DNA of 64,000 bases, from assembly GCF_000369005.1 (NCBI RefSeq), contig NZ_KB849765.1, forward strand, positions 1,415,295-1,479,294. The letters run 5' to 3'. Shown one piece after another: positions 16,675 to 27,303 of this stretch. Made by a program: the position numbers and the translations under genes. Below the pieces are notes generated by a model that had not been told where the DNA came from, did not search any database, and saw nothing but the letters and a program-made list of their open reading frames with translations. How positions within the stretch are numbered: the first letter of the stretch is position 1; each line of letters begins with the position of its first letter. The DNA is from Acinetobacter beijerinckii CIP 110307 (GTDB lineage Bacteria > Pseudomonadota > Gammaproteobacteria > Pseudomonadales > Moraxellaceae).

Positions 16675-18132
16675 TTATTCGCCTTCTTTTACATTCATGT
16701 CTTTATAGGCAATAAGTTTAGATTTATGTTTCCATTTATAACCTAACCAAATCGCTAAAAATAACGGAATACTGATGTAAGTTGAAAGCAGTCCTAACCA
16801 GTCAATTTTTCCACCCATAATGGCTTGATAGTTTTGACCTAAGATGATGATCGAACAAAGAATAAATGCAAACCATGGTGCAAATGGAAAAAATTTTGCT
16901 TGGTATGCAAGATCCTCAAGTTTGTAACCTTGAGCGATATAGCCTTTACGGAAACGATAGTGGGAAATAGCGATACCCAACCAAACAATAAAGCCGCACA
17001 TTCCTGACATATTGAGGAGCCAGTTAAATACTTGCTGTTCACCAATAAATGTAGTCAAAAAACACAATGCAGCAACGGCTGTTGTTGCGTATAGTGCATT
17101 CATTGGAACACCGCGACCATCAAGTTTTGAGAACCATTGAGGTGCACGACCTTGTTTCGCCATATCAAAAAGCATACGTGTTGATGAGTACATGCCCGAA
17201 TTACCCGCAGATAATATCGCACTTAAAATTACAGCATTCATCAAGCTGGCTGCAAAGGCGAAACCTGCTTTTTCATACAGTAATGTAAAAGGGGATAGAG
17301 CAATATTTTCACTTTCTGCTGCATGCAATAGCAATGGATTGTCATAACTAATGAGCGTCCCGATGATAAAAATACATAAGATATAGAATAATAATATGCG
17401 CCAGAAAATTTGCTTAATCGCTAATGGAATGGTCTTTTTAGGGTCTTTAGATTCACCCGCAGCGACGCCGACCATTTCAGTACCTTGGAATGAGAATCCT
17501 GCAATCATGGCAACACCGACTAAGGCTTGTAAACCGCCAACGAAAGGAGCATCACCCTTAGTCCAATTACTAAAAGCTGAAACATTCGGTGTGAGCATAA
17601 TTTTGGCAATCATAGCGATACCGATGATTATAAATACAATAATCGCGATAACTTTAATCATTGAAAACCAAAATTCACTTTCGCCGAAGCCTTTTACTGT
17701 CATTGCATTGATGCCAAAAATAACGGCAAGAAACAATGCGCTCCAGTAAAAACCAGAAATTTCAGGAAACCAAAATTTCATAATAAACTGAACAGCAACA
17801 AGTTCAAATGCGACGGTAATTGCCCAGTTGTACCAATAGTTCCAACCTAGAGCGAAACCGAAGCCATCTTCGACATAGCGGCTGCCATAAGTGAAAAATG
17901 CACCAGAGGTTGGGGTGTGCGTTGCAAGCTCACCTAAACTGGTCATTAAGAAATAAATCATAATACCAATCAATGCATAGGCGAGTAATGCACCACCAGG
18001 ACCAGCAGTAGCAATGGTAGAGCCTGACGCAAGAAATAAGCCTGTACCAATTGATCCACCAATTGCGATCATGTTCAGGTGACGAGCACCGAGCTTACGC
18101 TGTAGGTGTTGAGGAGCAGATAGATCGCTCAT
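16675..18132 (-). CDS. lysP: LysP-like amino acid permease (APC superfamily)
   Basis: Inner-membrane amino acid:proton symporter, 485 residues, about 12 helices. The N-terminal RKLGARHLNMIAIGGSIGTG and GFSFQGTEMVGVAAGESKDP blocks are family signatures, and long stretches (FGFALGWNYWYNWA, LSAGNSGMYSSTRML, GLCFLTTFIG) follow the E. coli lysine permease LysP closely, so lysine is the best guess for substrate. Another cationic or aromatic amino acid cannot be excluded. Its stop lies 15 bases before the rtcB -35 box. Confidence 0.88.
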   Translation of the reverse strand: MSDLSAPQHLQRKLGARHLNMIAIGGSIGTGLFLASGSTIATAGPGGALLAYALIGIMIYFLMTSLGELATHTPTSGAFFTYGSRYVEDGFGFALGWNYWYNWAITVAFELVAVQFIMKFWFPEISGFYWSALFLAVIFGINAMTVKGFGESEFWFSMIKVIAIIVFIIIGIAMIAKIMLTPNVSAFSNWTKGDAPFVGGLQALVGVAMIAGFSFQGTEMVGVAAGESKDPKKTIPLAIKQIFWRILLFYILCIFIIGTLISYDNPLLLHAAESENIALSPFTLLYEKAGFAFAASLMNAVILSAILSAGNSGMYSSTRMLFDMAKQGRAPQWFSKLDGRGVPMNALYATTAVAALCFLTTFIGEQQVFNWLLNMSGMCGFIVWLGIAISHYRFRKGYIAQGYKLEDLAYQAKFFPFAPWFAFILCSIIILGQNYQAIMGGKIDWLGLLSTYISIPLFLAIWLGYKWKHKSKLIAYKDMNVKEGE

Positions 18133-18150
18133 AGAAAATCCTTAAACTGT

Positions 18151-19167
18151 TTATTTCGCACAGGCATATAGCACCTTAAATCCTTGTTGATCTGCTTTGA
18201 GTTCACAATGACTAAAGCTTTGTTCAATCAGGAGCGGGTAATTCAAGAAACGATTCGCAACGATCCATAATTCACCTGCATTTTTAAGATGTAATTTGGC
18301 TCGTCGACAAAGTTCTTCACTCGCATCGTAGTTAGTATGAATTCCCTGATGAAAAGGTGGGTTACTTACAACTGCATCCAAATCTGTAGGTGCATCTTGG
18401 AAACCTGTAACAGGTTGAAGCGTTAACTGAGTTAAATTTAGCTGATTTCTTTTAAATGTTATCTCAGTTGACCGTAATGCAAATGCATCTACATCAAGCG
18501 CAAAGATCTGTTGATTTGGATTAAGCTTGGCTAAATAGCCACTAATAACACCAGCTCCGCAACCAAAGTCGGCAATCTTACCTGATTTTACTTGACTTAG
18601 GTAAGGGAGTAATACAGCCGTTCCGACATCTAAGTGATCTTGACTAAACACGCCTGGGAGGGCGCAGATCTCTAAAGTATGTTGATCTATTTGAATACTG
18701 TAAGTTTTTATCCAATCTTCCAGTGGTTTTAGAATTTCATTTTTTTCAATTTTCATTTGCCAAAATTGACAGTGGCGAGCGCTATCAAGTTTGAGTGTTT
18801 TGCCATAGGGCTGTAATTGTTTTGCTGCGCGCTCTACGCCTCCTTTCTTTTCACCCACCAGAAAGACGCTTTGCCCCATTTTTAAATGGCTTATCACCAC
18901 ATGCAAAATATAATTGAGTAATTCCTTAGATTTTGGTACAAAAATTACCACTTGATCAAATTCATGTTGAGGAAATTCAACTGAAAAGTGGGAGTTAATT
19001 TCACTCTTTAGAAAAGCTTGATGATCAGCATAATTCCAAGTCCAAACTGAGGATTGCACTTGATTTGGCAATAATTTTGCGAGCTGATCATTTGGTGCAT
19101 TGATTAAAAGTACATGCCCATTTAAATAATCTTGCTGTCTGATGACAACTTCACTGCGTGGATCCAT
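18151..19167 (-). CDS. rsmC: 16S rRNA (guanine-N2) methyltransferase RsmC
   Basis: 338-residue SAM-dependent methyltransferase that modifies G1207 of 16S rRNA in the small subunit. Two tandem methyltransferase-like halves: the N-terminal half is degenerate, and the C-terminal half carries the SAM site ([18 protein letters not shown] near residue 195), an acidic loop ([10 protein letters not shown]) and the catalytic NPPFHQG (near 263), followed by the typical [19 protein letters not shown]. It lies 18 bases upstream of the LysP-like gene on the same strand, probably cotranscribed by proximity. Confidence 0.9.
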   Translation of the reverse strand: MDPRSEVVIRQQDYLNGHVLLINAPNDQLAKLLPNQVQSSVWTWNYADHQAFLKSEINSHFSVEFPQHEFDQVVIFVPKSKELLNYILHVVISHLKMGQSVFLVGEKKGGVERAAKQLQPYGKTLKLDSARHCQFWQMKIEKNEILKPLEDWIKTYSIQIDQHTLEICALPGVFSQDHLDVGTAVLLPYLSQVKSGKIADFGCGAGVISGYLAKLNPNQQIFALDVDAFALRSTEITFKRNQLNLTQLTLQPVTGFQDAPTDLDAVVSNPPFHQGIHTNYDASEELCRRAKLHLKNAGELWIVANRFLNYPLLIEQSFSHCELKADQQGFKVLYACAK

Positions 19168-19182
19168 TTTTGATCTCTCATC

Positions 19183-19211
19183 AAAAACAAAGCCCAGTCG
19201 CGAAACTGGGC
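19183..19211 (-). terminator. Terminator after xanP
   Basis: Stem GCCCAGT/ACTGGGC (19192-19198 with 19205-19211) followed on the minus strand by TTTGTTTTT. Confidence 0.8.
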
Positions 19212-19230
19212 AGTTGTGATGTTTAAATAA

Positions 19231-20589
19231 CTATTTATGTGTTTCAGGTAAAACAATATTTAAAATCAAGGCTGCAATACCACCTGTTGCAACACCTGAA
19301 CTAAAAATATTTTTGATTAATTCAGGTAAATGCTCAAGAATCTGTGGAACTTGTGCGACACCTAAACCAAGTGCAAGTGAAATCGCAATAATCAGTAATG
19401 CACGACGATCAAGATGAATACTCGAAAGAATATTGATACCTGAAGCAGCAACCGCACCAAACATGACCATGACTGCGCCACCAAGCACGGCTTGTGGAAC
19501 TGCCTGAATCACTGCGGCTACGGCTGGAAACAGCCCTAAAATAATCAATAGTACGGCAATCCAGATCCCCACGTAACGACTTGCTACACCTGTGAGTTGA
19601 ATAACACCATTGTTTTGTGCAAAAACAGAGCTTGGAAAAGTGTTGAAAATACCAGCTAGGAAAGAATTTGCACCATTAACAAGGACACCACCTTTAATGC
19701 GTTGCATCCAGATTGGACCATCAACAGGTTGATTTGAAATTTTACTGGTGGCTGTTACATCACCAATCGCTTCCAGAGAAGTCACTAGGTAAATAAAAGC
19801 CATTGGAATAAATAAGCTCCAAGAGAAGCTTAAACCGAAATGCATAGGGGTTGGAATTTGAATTAACGGTGCATCTTGTAATACCGAAAAGTTTAAATGT
19901 CCCATAAATCCTGCAAGAATATAACCGATGACTAAAGCGATTAAAATTGCTGAACTTTTCACCCAAATAATGCGAATCCGATTGAGTAAAATAATAATAC
20001 CTAGCACAGTACACGACATGATCAAATTGTCGGCATTTGCAAAAGTATTGTCCTGCATTGCGGTATAACCGCCGCCCATACTAATCAATCCTTCTTTAAT
20101 CAAGGTAAGACCAATTAAAAGTACAACAATACCTGTGACCAGTGGGGTAATTAGTTTTTTGACCCATGGTAAAATTCGAGACACACCCATTTCAATGAAT
20201 GAACCGGCAATTACCACACCAAAAATAGCAGCCATCACTTGCTCAACAGGCGTGCCTGCTGCGACCATTGCGCTACCAATACCAATGATTGGACCTATAA
20301 AGTTAAAGCTTGTACCTTGGACGATCAATAAGCCTGCGCCAAAAGGACCAACTTTTTTACATTGTAAAAAAGTAGCGATTCCAGAAATGATTAACGACAT
20401 CGATAAGATCATATTTGTATCTTCACGAGATACGCCTAGAGCCAAACAGATGAGTAAACCAGGGGTTACAATGGGAACTAAAATCGCCAAAAGATGTTGT
20501 AGCGCGGCTAAAAATGCAACAAAAGGTTTCGGTTGATCATTGAGTCCATAGACTAGATCAAGTTGTTGCTGAGGTTCAGAATTCGACAT
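19231..20589 (-). CDS. xanP: XanP-like xanthine permease (NCS2 family)
   Basis: Inner-membrane nucleobase:cation symporter of about 452 residues and 14 helices. The sequence tracks E. coli XanP: QHLLAILVPIVTPGLLICLA, IQGTSFNFIGPIIGIG (substrate-binding helix), TSLEAIGDVTATS and the NCS2 signature FNTFPSSVFAQNNGVIQLTG. Xanthine is the expected substrate; uric acid is the main alternative. The ATG at 20589 is preferred on alignment with relatives, but neither it nor the in-frame ATG at 20613 has a clear ribosome binding site. Confidence 0.9.
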   Translation of the reverse strand: MSNSEPQQQLDLVYGLNDQPKPFVAFLAALQHLLAILVPIVTPGLLICLALGVSREDTNMILSMSLIISGIATFLQCKKVGPFGAGLLIVQGTSFNFIGPIIGIGSAMVAAGTPVEQVMAAIFGVVIAGSFIEMGVSRILPWVKKLITPLVTGIVVLLIGLTLIKEGLISMGGGYTAMQDNTFANADNLIMSCTVLGIIILLNRIRIIWVKSSAILIALVIGYILAGFMGHLNFSVLQDAPLIQIPTPMHFGLSFSWSLFIPMAFIYLVTSLEAIGDVTATSKISNQPVDGPIWMQRIKGGVLVNGANSFLAGIFNTFPSSVFAQNNGVIQLTGVASRYVGIWIAVLLIILGLFPAVAAVIQAVPQAVLGGAVMVMFGAVAASGINILSSIHLDRRALLIIAISLALGLGVAQVPQILEHLPELIKNIFSSGVATGGIAALILNIVLPETHK

Positions 20590-20765
20590 GGGAGTATAAA
20601 AAGCGGTAAGCATTAGTGGAATATTCTAATAGAGTTAAAGTGCTTTACCAACGATTCTGTTACAGTTCGTCAGAAAAAAAATGCTCTGTCAATAAACTGT
20701 CACTACTAAAGTTTAGTATTTTTCTGTATAATTTGCCCTCAAATTTAAAGCGTATCGAATTTTAC

Positions 20766-22601
20766 ATGTCAGATATTAAAACTCTCCGTAACATTGCCAT
20801 TATTGCGCACGTCGATCATGGTAAAACGACTCTTGTAGACAAACTTTTACAACAATCAGGTGCTCTTGGTGATCGCGCAGGCGAGATTGAACGTGTTATG
20901 GATTCTAACGCGCTTGAGTCTGAACGTGGTATTACCATTCTTGCAAAAAACACTGCAATCAAATGGTTAGATGCACGTACAAACACTGAATATCGCATCA
21001 ATATTGTAGACACCCCAGGACATGCGGACTTCGGTGGTGAAGTTGAACGTGTAATGTCGATGGTTGACTGCGTTTTGCTTCTTGTTGACTCTCAAGAAGG
21101 TCCAATGCCACAAACTCGTTTCGTAACGCAAAAAGCGTTCGCACGTGGTTTGAAGCCAATCGTAATTATTAACAAAGTTGACAAGCCAAGCGCTCGTTGT
21201 GACTGGGTTATTGATCAAGTATTTGATTTATTTGATAACCTCGGTGCAACTGATGAACAATTGGATTTCCCAATCGTTTATGCTTCAGGTCTTCGTGGTG
21301 TTGCAGGTCCATCACCAGAAGAATTAGCGGATGATATGACTCCGTTATTCCAAACGATCGTTGATATTGTTGAACCACCAGCAGTTGATGTTGATGGTCC
21401 TTTCCAAATGCAGATTTCATCACTTGACTATAACAGCTTCGTAGGTGTTATCGGTGTTGGTCGTATTCAACGTGGTTCTGTAAAATTAAACACTCAAGTG
21501 ACTGTGATTGATAAAGAAGGTAAGACACGTAACGGTCGTATCTTAAAAATCATGGGTTACCATGGTCTAGAGCGTGTTGATGTAGAATCTGCATCAGCTG
21601 GTGACATCATCTGTATTACAGGTATTGATGCATTAAACATTTCTGACACGATTTGTGATCCGAAAAATGTAGAAGCTTTACCGCCATTATCTGTTGATGA
21701 ACCAACAGTTTCGATGACGTTCCAAGTGAACAACTCACCATTCGCTGGTAAAGAAGGTAAATTCGTTACTTCACGTAACATCCGTGAACGTCTTGATCGC
21801 GAATTGATTCACAACGTAGCATTGCGTGTTGAAGATACTGACAGTCCAGACCGTTTCAAAGTATCTGGTCGTGGTGAACTGCATCTTTCAGTATTGATTG
21901 AAAACATGCGTCGTGAAGGCTTTGAGATGGGTGTTTCTCGTCCACAAGTCATCATGAAAGAAATCGATGGCGAAAGACAAGAGCCGTTTGAGAACGTAAC
22001 GTTTGACGTTGAAGAGCAGCACCAAGGTTCTGTAATGGAGCAAATGGGTTTCCGTAAAGGCGAGATGACCAATATGGAAGTTGATGGCAAAGGCCGTATC
22101 CGTATTGAAGCGACTGTTCCTTCACGTGGTTTGATTGGTTTCCGTTCAGAATTCCTTACCATGACTTCTGGTACTGGTATCATGACTTCAAGCTTCTCGC
22201 ATTATGGTCCTGCTAAACAAGGTACTGTTGCGAAGCGTCAAAACGGTGTGTTGATCTCAATGGTTCAAGGTACTTGCTTGGGCTATGCATTGTTTACACT
22301 TCAAGATCGTGGTCGTCTATTTGCTAAACCACAGCTTGAAGTTTATGAAGGCATGATCATCGGTATTAACTCTCGTTCAGACGATATGGTTGTTAACCCA
22401 ACTAAAGCGAAACAGTTAACTAACGTTCGTGCATCTGGTACTGATGAAGCGTTGACTTTAACACCTGCAATGGAATATACGCTTGAACAAGCGCTTGAAT
22501 TCATTGAAGATGATGAATTAGTTGAAGTAACACCTAAATCGATTCGTATTCGTAAGCGTTATTTAACTGAAAACGAACGTAAACGTAATCGTGATAAATA
22601 A
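20766..22601 (+). CDS. typA: Translational GTPase TypA/BipA
   Basis: Ribosome-associated GTPase of the EF-G/LepA class, 611 residues, acting in 50S assembly and stress adaptation. G motifs: [10 protein letters not shown] (residues 14-23), [13 protein letters not shown] and NKVD; then domains II, III, V and the TypA-specific C-terminal domain (GGMI-like [27 protein letters not shown]). The frame is open to 20616, but [19 protein letters not shown] at 20766 is the family start. A TATAAT at 20727-20732 lies 33 bases upstream, consistent with a short leader. Confidence 0.97.
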   Translation: MSDIKTLRNIAIIAHVDHGKTTLVDKLLQQSGALGDRAGEIERVMDSNALESERGITILAKNTAIKWLDARTNTEYRINIVDTPGHADFGGEVERVMSMVDCVLLLVDSQEGPMPQTRFVTQKAFARGLKPIVIINKVDKPSARCDWVIDQVFDLFDNLGATDEQLDFPIVYASGLRGVAGPSPEELADDMTPLFQTIVDIVEPPAVDVDGPFQMQISSLDYNSFVGVIGVGRIQRGSVKLNTQVTVIDKEGKTRNGRILKIMGYHGLERVDVESASAGDIICITGIDALNISDTICDPKNVEALPPLSVDEPTVSMTFQVNNSPFAGKEGKFVTSRNIRERLDRELIHNVALRVEDTDSPDRFKVSGRGELHLSVLIENMRREGFEMGVSRPQVIMKEIDGERQEPFENVTFDVEEQHQGSVMEQMGFRKGEMTNMEVDGKGRIRIEATVPSRGLIGFRSEFLTMTSGTGIMTSSFSHYGPAKQGTVAKRQNGVLISMVQGTCLGYALFTLQDRGRLFAKPQLEVYEGMIIGINSRSDDMVVNPTKAKQLTNVRASGTDEALTLTPAMEYTLEQALEFIEDDELVEVTPKSIRIRKRYLTENERKRNRDK

Positions 22602-22622
22602 TTTTTCTTGAATAGAAGAATG

Positions 22623-22657
22623 AAAAAAGCCGCTAAATTTATTTAGCGGTTTTTTTA
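22623..22657 (+). terminator. Terminator after typA
   Basis: A-run, stem CCGCTAAAT/ATTTAGCGG with two-base centre, then seven T. Confidence 0.88.
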
Positions 22658-22846
22658 TTGAAAATAATGATTGATTACGGCATGCTTAAGTTCATCTTTT
22701 TCCTAAAATAAATTATGTTGTTAAAGTGTGAAATAACTATCTTTTTTTGAGAAAAATATTAAATTATCAACATTATGTGAAGAATTGTACCTGTGTAATA
22801 AACAAATCAAAAACAGGCTACTTTAATTTCAACTCTGGAGTGATAT

Positions 22847-23281
22847 ATGAGCATTATTAAAGAATTTAAAGAATTTGCTATTAAAGGCAATATGATGGAC
22901 TTAGCAATTGGTGTCATTATTGGTGGTGCATTTGGTAAAATCATTGATTCATTAGTGAAAGATATTTTAATGCCAATCATTAATTTTCTGATTGGTGGTG
23001 AAGTCAATTTCAGTAATAAATTTATTGTTTTACGTGGTGAATCAGAAAATATAACGACTTTGGTTCAAGCACAAGAAGCGGGCCTCACTGTCCTATCTTA
23101 TGGTAATTTTTTGACAATTTTAATTAATTTCTTAATTTTGGCATGGGTGGTTTTCTTATTGGTGAAGGTGATGAACCGTTTACGCAAACAAGAAGAAGCG
23201 GCTCCAGCAGAGCCAGCTCCTACACCAGAAGATGTCCAATTATTACGTGAAATTCGTGATGAGTTGAAAAAACAAGGTTGA
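22847..23281 (+). CDS. mscL: Large-conductance mechanosensitive channel MscL
   Basis: Inner-membrane homopentameric channel that opens under osmotic downshock, 144 residues. The N-terminal amphipathic helix ([19 protein letters not shown]) is followed by TM1 with the Gly/Ala pore-lining pattern ([20 protein letters not shown]), a periplasmic loop, TM2 ([20 protein letters not shown]) and a charged cytoplasmic helix. GGAG lies seven bases before the ATG. It is monocistronic, with a terminator directly behind. Confidence 0.97.
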   Translation: MSIIKEFKEFAIKGNMMDLAIGVIIGGAFGKIIDSLVKDILMPIINFLIGGEVNFSNKFIVLRGESENITTLVQAQEAGLTVLSYGNFLTILINFLILAWVVFLLVKVMNRLRKQEEAAPAEPAPTPEDVQLLREIRDELKKQG

Positions 23282-23296
23282 ACATTTTAGTTGAGG

Positions 23297-23323
23297 AAAC
23301 GGCATTTTAAATGCCGTTTTTTT
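23297..23323 (+). terminator. Terminator after mscL
   Basis: Stem AAACGGCAT/ATGCCGTTT with loop TTTAA-type centre and eight T. Confidence 0.88.
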
Positions 23324-23407
23324 TACTTAATATTTGTTAGATTTTTGATAGAAAATTAAAGCGATTGATTTTAATATGCAAAAAATATTGGAATGGAACA
23401 TACAATC

Positions 23408-23746
23408 ATGAATCGACTTTTTGTTTACGGAACATTGTGTCCAAATCGAGAAAATGCACATATTCTTGGTGAGATCGGTGGTGATTGGCAATCTGCAACA
23501 GTACATGGAACAATTCACATACTAGATTGGGGCCCAGATCAAGGTTTGCCTGCGATCGTCCTAAATGATCTTGATCCAGTTGTCGATGGTTATCTATTTA
23601 GTACAGAAAAGTTAGCACAAAACTGGCAAATGTTGGATGACTTTGAAGGTGAGCAATATCAACGTGTAGAAGTTCAGGTTTATTTATCTAATGCTACAAC
23701 TACATCAGCTTGGACTTATGTGATGAAATCTCAAGTTCAACGCTAA
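23408..23746 (+). CDS. Gamma-glutamylcyclotransferase (AIG2-like) family protein
   Basis: 112-residue protein of the GGCT/AIG2 fold, which cyclises gamma-glutamyl amines or degrades glutathione-related compounds. The signature LFVYGTLCPN is at the N-terminus, with WQMLDDFEGEQYQR containing the expected acidic residue near position 78. An in-frame ATG at 23393 exists, but the family begins at MNRLFVYGTL. Substrate not known. Confidence 0.85.
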   Translation: MNRLFVYGTLCPNRENAHILGEIGGDWQSATVHGTIHILDWGPDQGLPAIVLNDLDPVVDGYLFSTEKLAQNWQMLDDFEGEQYQRVEVQVYLSNATTTSAWTYVMKSQVQR

Positions 23747-23795
23747 CGGAATTCAGAAAACGATGAGCTTAAATGATAAGTTTAAGCTCATGATC

Positions 23796-24086
23796 TTATC
23801 TCAAACCATCCATGCGGAACTTTACTTCTAAAAGATGAAATCCAAATTGACTTTTGATCGGGCCATGTAAGACACGTTCTGCCGCAGTAAAAACGAGTTT
23901 ATCAATGATAGGAACCAGTTGCCCTTTTTTGACTTCGCCAAGTTCACCCCCCCGTTTAGCAGAATTACAGGTTGAATACTGCTTGGCAATTTTGGCAAAA
24001 TCAGCACCCGATTGGATTCGTTTTTTTAGCTGTTCAGCCAAATCTTTATCTTTCACAAGAATATGTCGAACAATCGCAGTTTTCAT
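23796..24086 (-). CDS. ppiC: PpiC-type (parvulin) peptidyl-prolyl isomerase
   Basis: Single-domain cytoplasmic parvulin, 96 residues, catalysing cis-trans isomerisation of X-Pro bonds. The domain is complete: RHILVKD at the start, GADFAKIAKQYSTC, RGGELGEVKKGQLVP and GPIKSQFGFHLLEV at the end. AAGGAG lies eight bases before the ATG. It follows mutM by 18 bases on the same strand and is probably cotranscribed with it; a functional link between the two is not evident. Confidence 0.93.
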   Translation of the reverse strand: MKTAIVRHILVKDKDLAEQLKKRIQSGADFAKIAKQYSTCNSAKRGGELGEVKKGQLVPIIDKLVFTAAERVLHGPIKSQFGFHLLEVKFRMDGLR

Positions 24087-24104
24087 ATCTTGTTCTCCTT
24101 ACAT

Positions 24105-24932
24105 TTATATTTCAGTGTTTTTCAACTTTAATGGCTGGCATTGTGGACAAAATACACTGGCACGTTGACCTAATTTCAAGTTTTCCAATGTGGTTTCACA
24201 ATTAACGCACATTTCACCTGCACGACCATAAGCTAAAAGTGTTTGCTGAAAATAGCCATTTTCGCCCATCGCATTAGTGTAATCGCGTAAGGTTGAACCG
24301 CCTAGATCAATGGCATGTTTTAAGATGCGTTTGACTTCGACAACCAACTTTTCCACTTGTGTTTTGCTTAACGTTGAAGCAGGTTGTGCTGGATGAACCC
24401 CAATGTTGAATAAACTTTCAGTCGCATAAATATTACCAACACCTACCACTACGTGATTATCCATTAAAGCAATTTTGATGCCTACATTCTTTTTATTAAG
24501 TTTTTCTTGCAGGTAAGCAGCATTAAAATCATCACTTAGCGGTTCAGGACCAAGGGTATCAATAAGTTTGCTTTTACTTTCGGAATCTAACCATAAAATA
24601 CATCCAAAGCGACGTGGATCGTGGTAGCGAAGCTGATGATCTTCAAAGTTGATGATGAGGTGATCATGTTTTCTAAGCTCATCATTTGGCTGGCATAAGC
24701 GAAAGCTGCCAGACATACCGAGATGCCAAAGCATTTGATTTCTTTCAAACTCTGCCAAAATATATTTAGAACGTCGTTTCAATTGAATTAGACGTTGTCC
24801 AATCAGTTTTTCAATATCATTGGGAATAGGCCAGCGCAAACTTGAATTGTGTACGCTTACTGATTGAACACGTTGCTCTAATAGCGGGAGTAAACTGGTT
24901 TTTGTGGTTTCAACTTCTGGTAGTTCGGGCAT
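24105..24932 (-). CDS. mutM: Formamidopyrimidine-DNA glycosylase MutM
   Basis: Base-excision repair enzyme removing 8-oxoguanine and formamidopyrimidines, with AP-lyase activity; 275 residues. The N-terminal PELPEVETT supplies the catalytic Pro and Glu after Met removal, KRRSKYILAEF holds the conserved Lys, and the H2TH region (VVGVGNIYATESLFNIGVHP) precedes the zinc finger with CVNC and CPQC. All key residues are present. First gene of a two-gene unit with ppiC. Confidence 0.97.
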   Translation of the reverse strand: MPELPEVETTKTSLLPLLEQRVQSVSVHNSSLRWPIPNDIEKLIGQRLIQLKRRSKYILAEFERNQMLWHLGMSGSFRLCQPNDELRKHDHLIINFEDHQLRYHDPRRFGCILWLDSESKSKLIDTLGPEPLSDDFNAAYLQEKLNKKNVGIKIALMDNHVVVGVGNIYATESLFNIGVHPAQPASTLSKTQVEKLVVEVKRILKHAIDLGGSTLRDYTNAMGENGYFQQTLLAYGRAGEMCVNCETTLENLKLGQRASVFCPQCQPLKLKNTEI

Positions 24933-25136
24933 AGGTTACTCAAGTTGTTTCAACAACAATACAATGAGGGCAAAGGTTTCACTTACAATTATGCGTGCAT
25001 TTAATTTTATTTGCTAATACAGATCACGAATTGTTTTGATCGTTTTCGCTAAAGTTAAATAGGTAAGATAATTATAAAATAATCATATTCTTACTTTTAA
25101 ATCGCGACTTGAAATTTTGAGAAATAAGGAAACTTC

Positions 25137-27266
25137 ATGCCTTCAATGAAAATTAATGTTTTATACGGTTGTATCATCATATGCATGGGGTTCACTAGTT
25201 CTAGCTTATGGGCTATAGAGCCTAAACAAGATTTACCAACGCAACTACCAGTGATCAAAGTTGAGGCAACACGGACAGACACTTCGTATATGGAAACGCC
25301 TGCATCGATCTTTAGGGTAGATATGCCTCAAAATGATCAATCTGCACAGGTAAATTTAACCGAAGTGGTGAAAGGTATTCCAAGTGTACAATTACGCAAT
25401 CGTGAAAATTATGCACAAGATTTACAGCTCTCAATGCGTGGTTTTGGTGCTAGATCGACTTTCGGTGTACGCGGTATCCGTTTATATACAGATGGTATTC
25501 CAGCCACTATGCCAGATGGTCAGGGTCAAACCTCAAATATTGATTTAAGTAGTTTAAGCCATCTAGAAGTATTAACCGGTCCATTTTCTTCACTGTATGG
25601 AAACTCATCTGGTGGCGCAATTCTCGCAACGACTCGAGAGGGGCAAGGTAAAGATTCGATTGAAATGAGTTATGCAGGTGGTAGTCATAACAAGAATCGT
25701 ACTGGTCTCGTGTTGCAAGGCGGTGCGAAAAATCAAAATGAGCCGAGCTATATTATCAGTTCCTCTTATTTTGATACTGATGGTTACCGTGATCATAGTA
25801 GCGCAGAAAAAGTCTTAAATAATGCGAAACTGACGTGGAATTTGGACGATGGCAGTAAAATTAATTGGGTTACTAACTATGTCAAGATTCATGCCGACGA
25901 CCCACAAGGATTAAATAGAACACAGTGGCAACAAAATCCCCGCCAAGTAAATGATGCTAATAATATTTACAATGTTCGTAAAGATATCGAGCAAACTCAG
26001 ACAGGCGTGACTTGGTCTAAGCCGATCAATGATCAAAATGAATTGTATGCGATGGCGTATTTTGGAAATCGCCAAGTGACTCAATATCAATCTATTCCCC
26101 AATCTGCTCAAAACAACCCAAATCATGCGGGTGGTGTGATCAACTTTGAACGCAACTATTATGGCGCTGATTTCCGATGGACAGGTAAAGAACTATTGCC
26201 GAATACAACCTTCAGCGCAGGGTTTGCTGTTGATAGCATGGATGAAGATCGTAAAGGGTACGAGAACTTTAATCTTGTTAATGGCTCACCATCTTATGGG
26301 GTGAAAGGTACATTACGTCGTGATGAAGACAATAGCTTGTGGAATGTTGATCCTTATGTACAAGCTTCATGGCAATTTTTACCGAGTTGGCGTTTAGATA
26401 CGGGGCTGCGTTATAGCAATGTAAATTACAAGTCTAAAGATCATTATCTAAATAATGGCAATGACAGTGATAAAACGGATTACAACAAGTTATTACCATC
26501 AGCAGCACTAAGTTGGCAAATAATCCCTGAGTTATTGACTTATGTCAGCTATGCCAAAGGTTTTGAAACACCAACCTTTACTGAAATGGCTTATCAAGCA
26601 GATTCGACCAAATCTGGATTTAATTTTGGCTTAAAACCATCGACCAGTGATAACTATGAACTGGGTTTAAAATCACAAAACCAATTTGGTGATTTTACGT
26701 TGGCTGTTTTCCAGAGCAAAACCAAAAATGATATTGTTTCAGCGGGAACTTCGAATGGACGTTCGACATTTCGAAATGCAGATCAAACCTTACGTCAGGG
26801 TGTTGAGCTAGCTTGGAATAAAAAACTCTGGAAAGACCTAGAGGTTAATACTAGTTATGGTTATTTAGATGCAACTTTTGATGCTGCTATCCCTGCTGTT
26901 GGAACAGTAAAGGCTGTTCAAAAAGGTAATGCAATTCCTGGTATTGCGAAGAACCAAGCTTTTTTTGGTTTGGCATGGAAACCAGAGCAAGGCTTGTATG
27001 CAGGTGTAGATGCTCAATATATGGATAAGGTCTATGTTGATGATATCAATAGTGATACGGCGCCAAGTTATACCGTTGCTTCGATATACACGGGATATGC
27101 TTGGAAATATGCAGATTGGGGAATTAATGGCTTCGCACGTGTCGATAACTTATTTGATAAAAACTATGCAGGCTCTGTGATTGTCAATGATAGTAATGGC
27201 CGATTCTTTGAGCCTGCTGATGGGCGTAACTGGAGTGCTGGAATCAAAGTGAGTAAACAATTCTAA
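25137..27266 (+). CDS. TonB-dependent outer membrane receptor
   Basis: 709-residue TonB-dependent receptor, probably for a ferric siderophore or other metal chelate. A signal peptide ends near ALWA-type sequence (SSSLWAIEP), followed by a TonB-box-like LPVIKVEATRTD, the plug domain (VVKGIPSVQLRNRENYAQDL, GGAILATTREG) and a 22-strand barrel ending in Phe (GIKVSKQF). AAGGA is seven bases upstream of the ATG. It stands alone between mutM and a Sel1 gene, with no transport or biosynthesis partners to tell the ligand. The plug segment SMRGFGARSTFGVRGIRLYT is typical of Fe-citrate/FecA-like receptors. Confidence 0.9.
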   Translation: MPSMKINVLYGCIIICMGFTSSSLWAIEPKQDLPTQLPVIKVEATRTDTSYMETPASIFRVDMPQNDQSAQVNLTEVVKGIPSVQLRNRENYAQDLQLSMRGFGARSTFGVRGIRLYTDGIPATMPDGQGQTSNIDLSSLSHLEVLTGPFSSLYGNSSGGAILATTREGQGKDSIEMSYAGGSHNKNRTGLVLQGGAKNQNEPSYIISSSYFDTDGYRDHSSAEKVLNNAKLTWNLDDGSKINWVTNYVKIHADDPQGLNRTQWQQNPRQVNDANNIYNVRKDIEQTQTGVTWSKPINDQNELYAMAYFGNRQVTQYQSIPQSAQNNPNHAGGVINFERNYYGADFRWTGKELLPNTTFSAGFAVDSMDEDRKGYENFNLVNGSPSYGVKGTLRRDEDNSLWNVDPYVQASWQFLPSWRLDTGLRYSNVNYKSKDHYLNNGNDSDKTDYNKLLPSAALSWQIIPELLTYVSYAKGFETPTFTEMAYQADSTKSGFNFGLKPSTSDNYELGLKSQNQFGDFTLAVFQSKTKNDIVSAGTSNGRSTFRNADQTLRQGVELAWNKKLWKDLEVNTSYGYLDATFDAAIPAVGTVKAVQKGNAIPGIAKNQAFFGLAWKPEQGLYAGVDAQYMDKVYVDDINSDTAPSYTVASIYTGYAWKYADWGINGFARVDNLFDKNYAGSVIVNDSNGRFFEPADGRNWSAGIKVSKQF

Positions 27267-27270
27267 ATGG

Positions 27271-27302
27271 AAAGAGCAGCATTTTAATGCTGCTCTTTTT
27301 TT
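27271..27302 (+). terminator. Bidirectional terminator, TonB receptor / Sel1 gene
   Basis: Stem AAAGAGCAGCATT/AATGCTGCTCTTT followed by a run of eight or more T; placed between convergent genes. Confidence 0.9.
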
Positions 27303-27303
27303 T

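Noticed and set aside
20616-20765. Longer typA start at 20616
   Set aside because: The extra 50 codons are not protein-like, contain the TATAAT promoter candidate, and precede the family start [19 protein letters not shown].
22807-23007. Antisense open frame over the mscL start
   Set aside because: A shadow of mscL with no ribosome binding site; mscL itself has a clear one and a full family match.
25062-25090. Possible Fur box upstream of the TonB receptor gene
   Set aside because: Only about ten of 19 positions match the GATAAT-repeat consensus in the best alignment; in such AT-rich DNA that is not enough.
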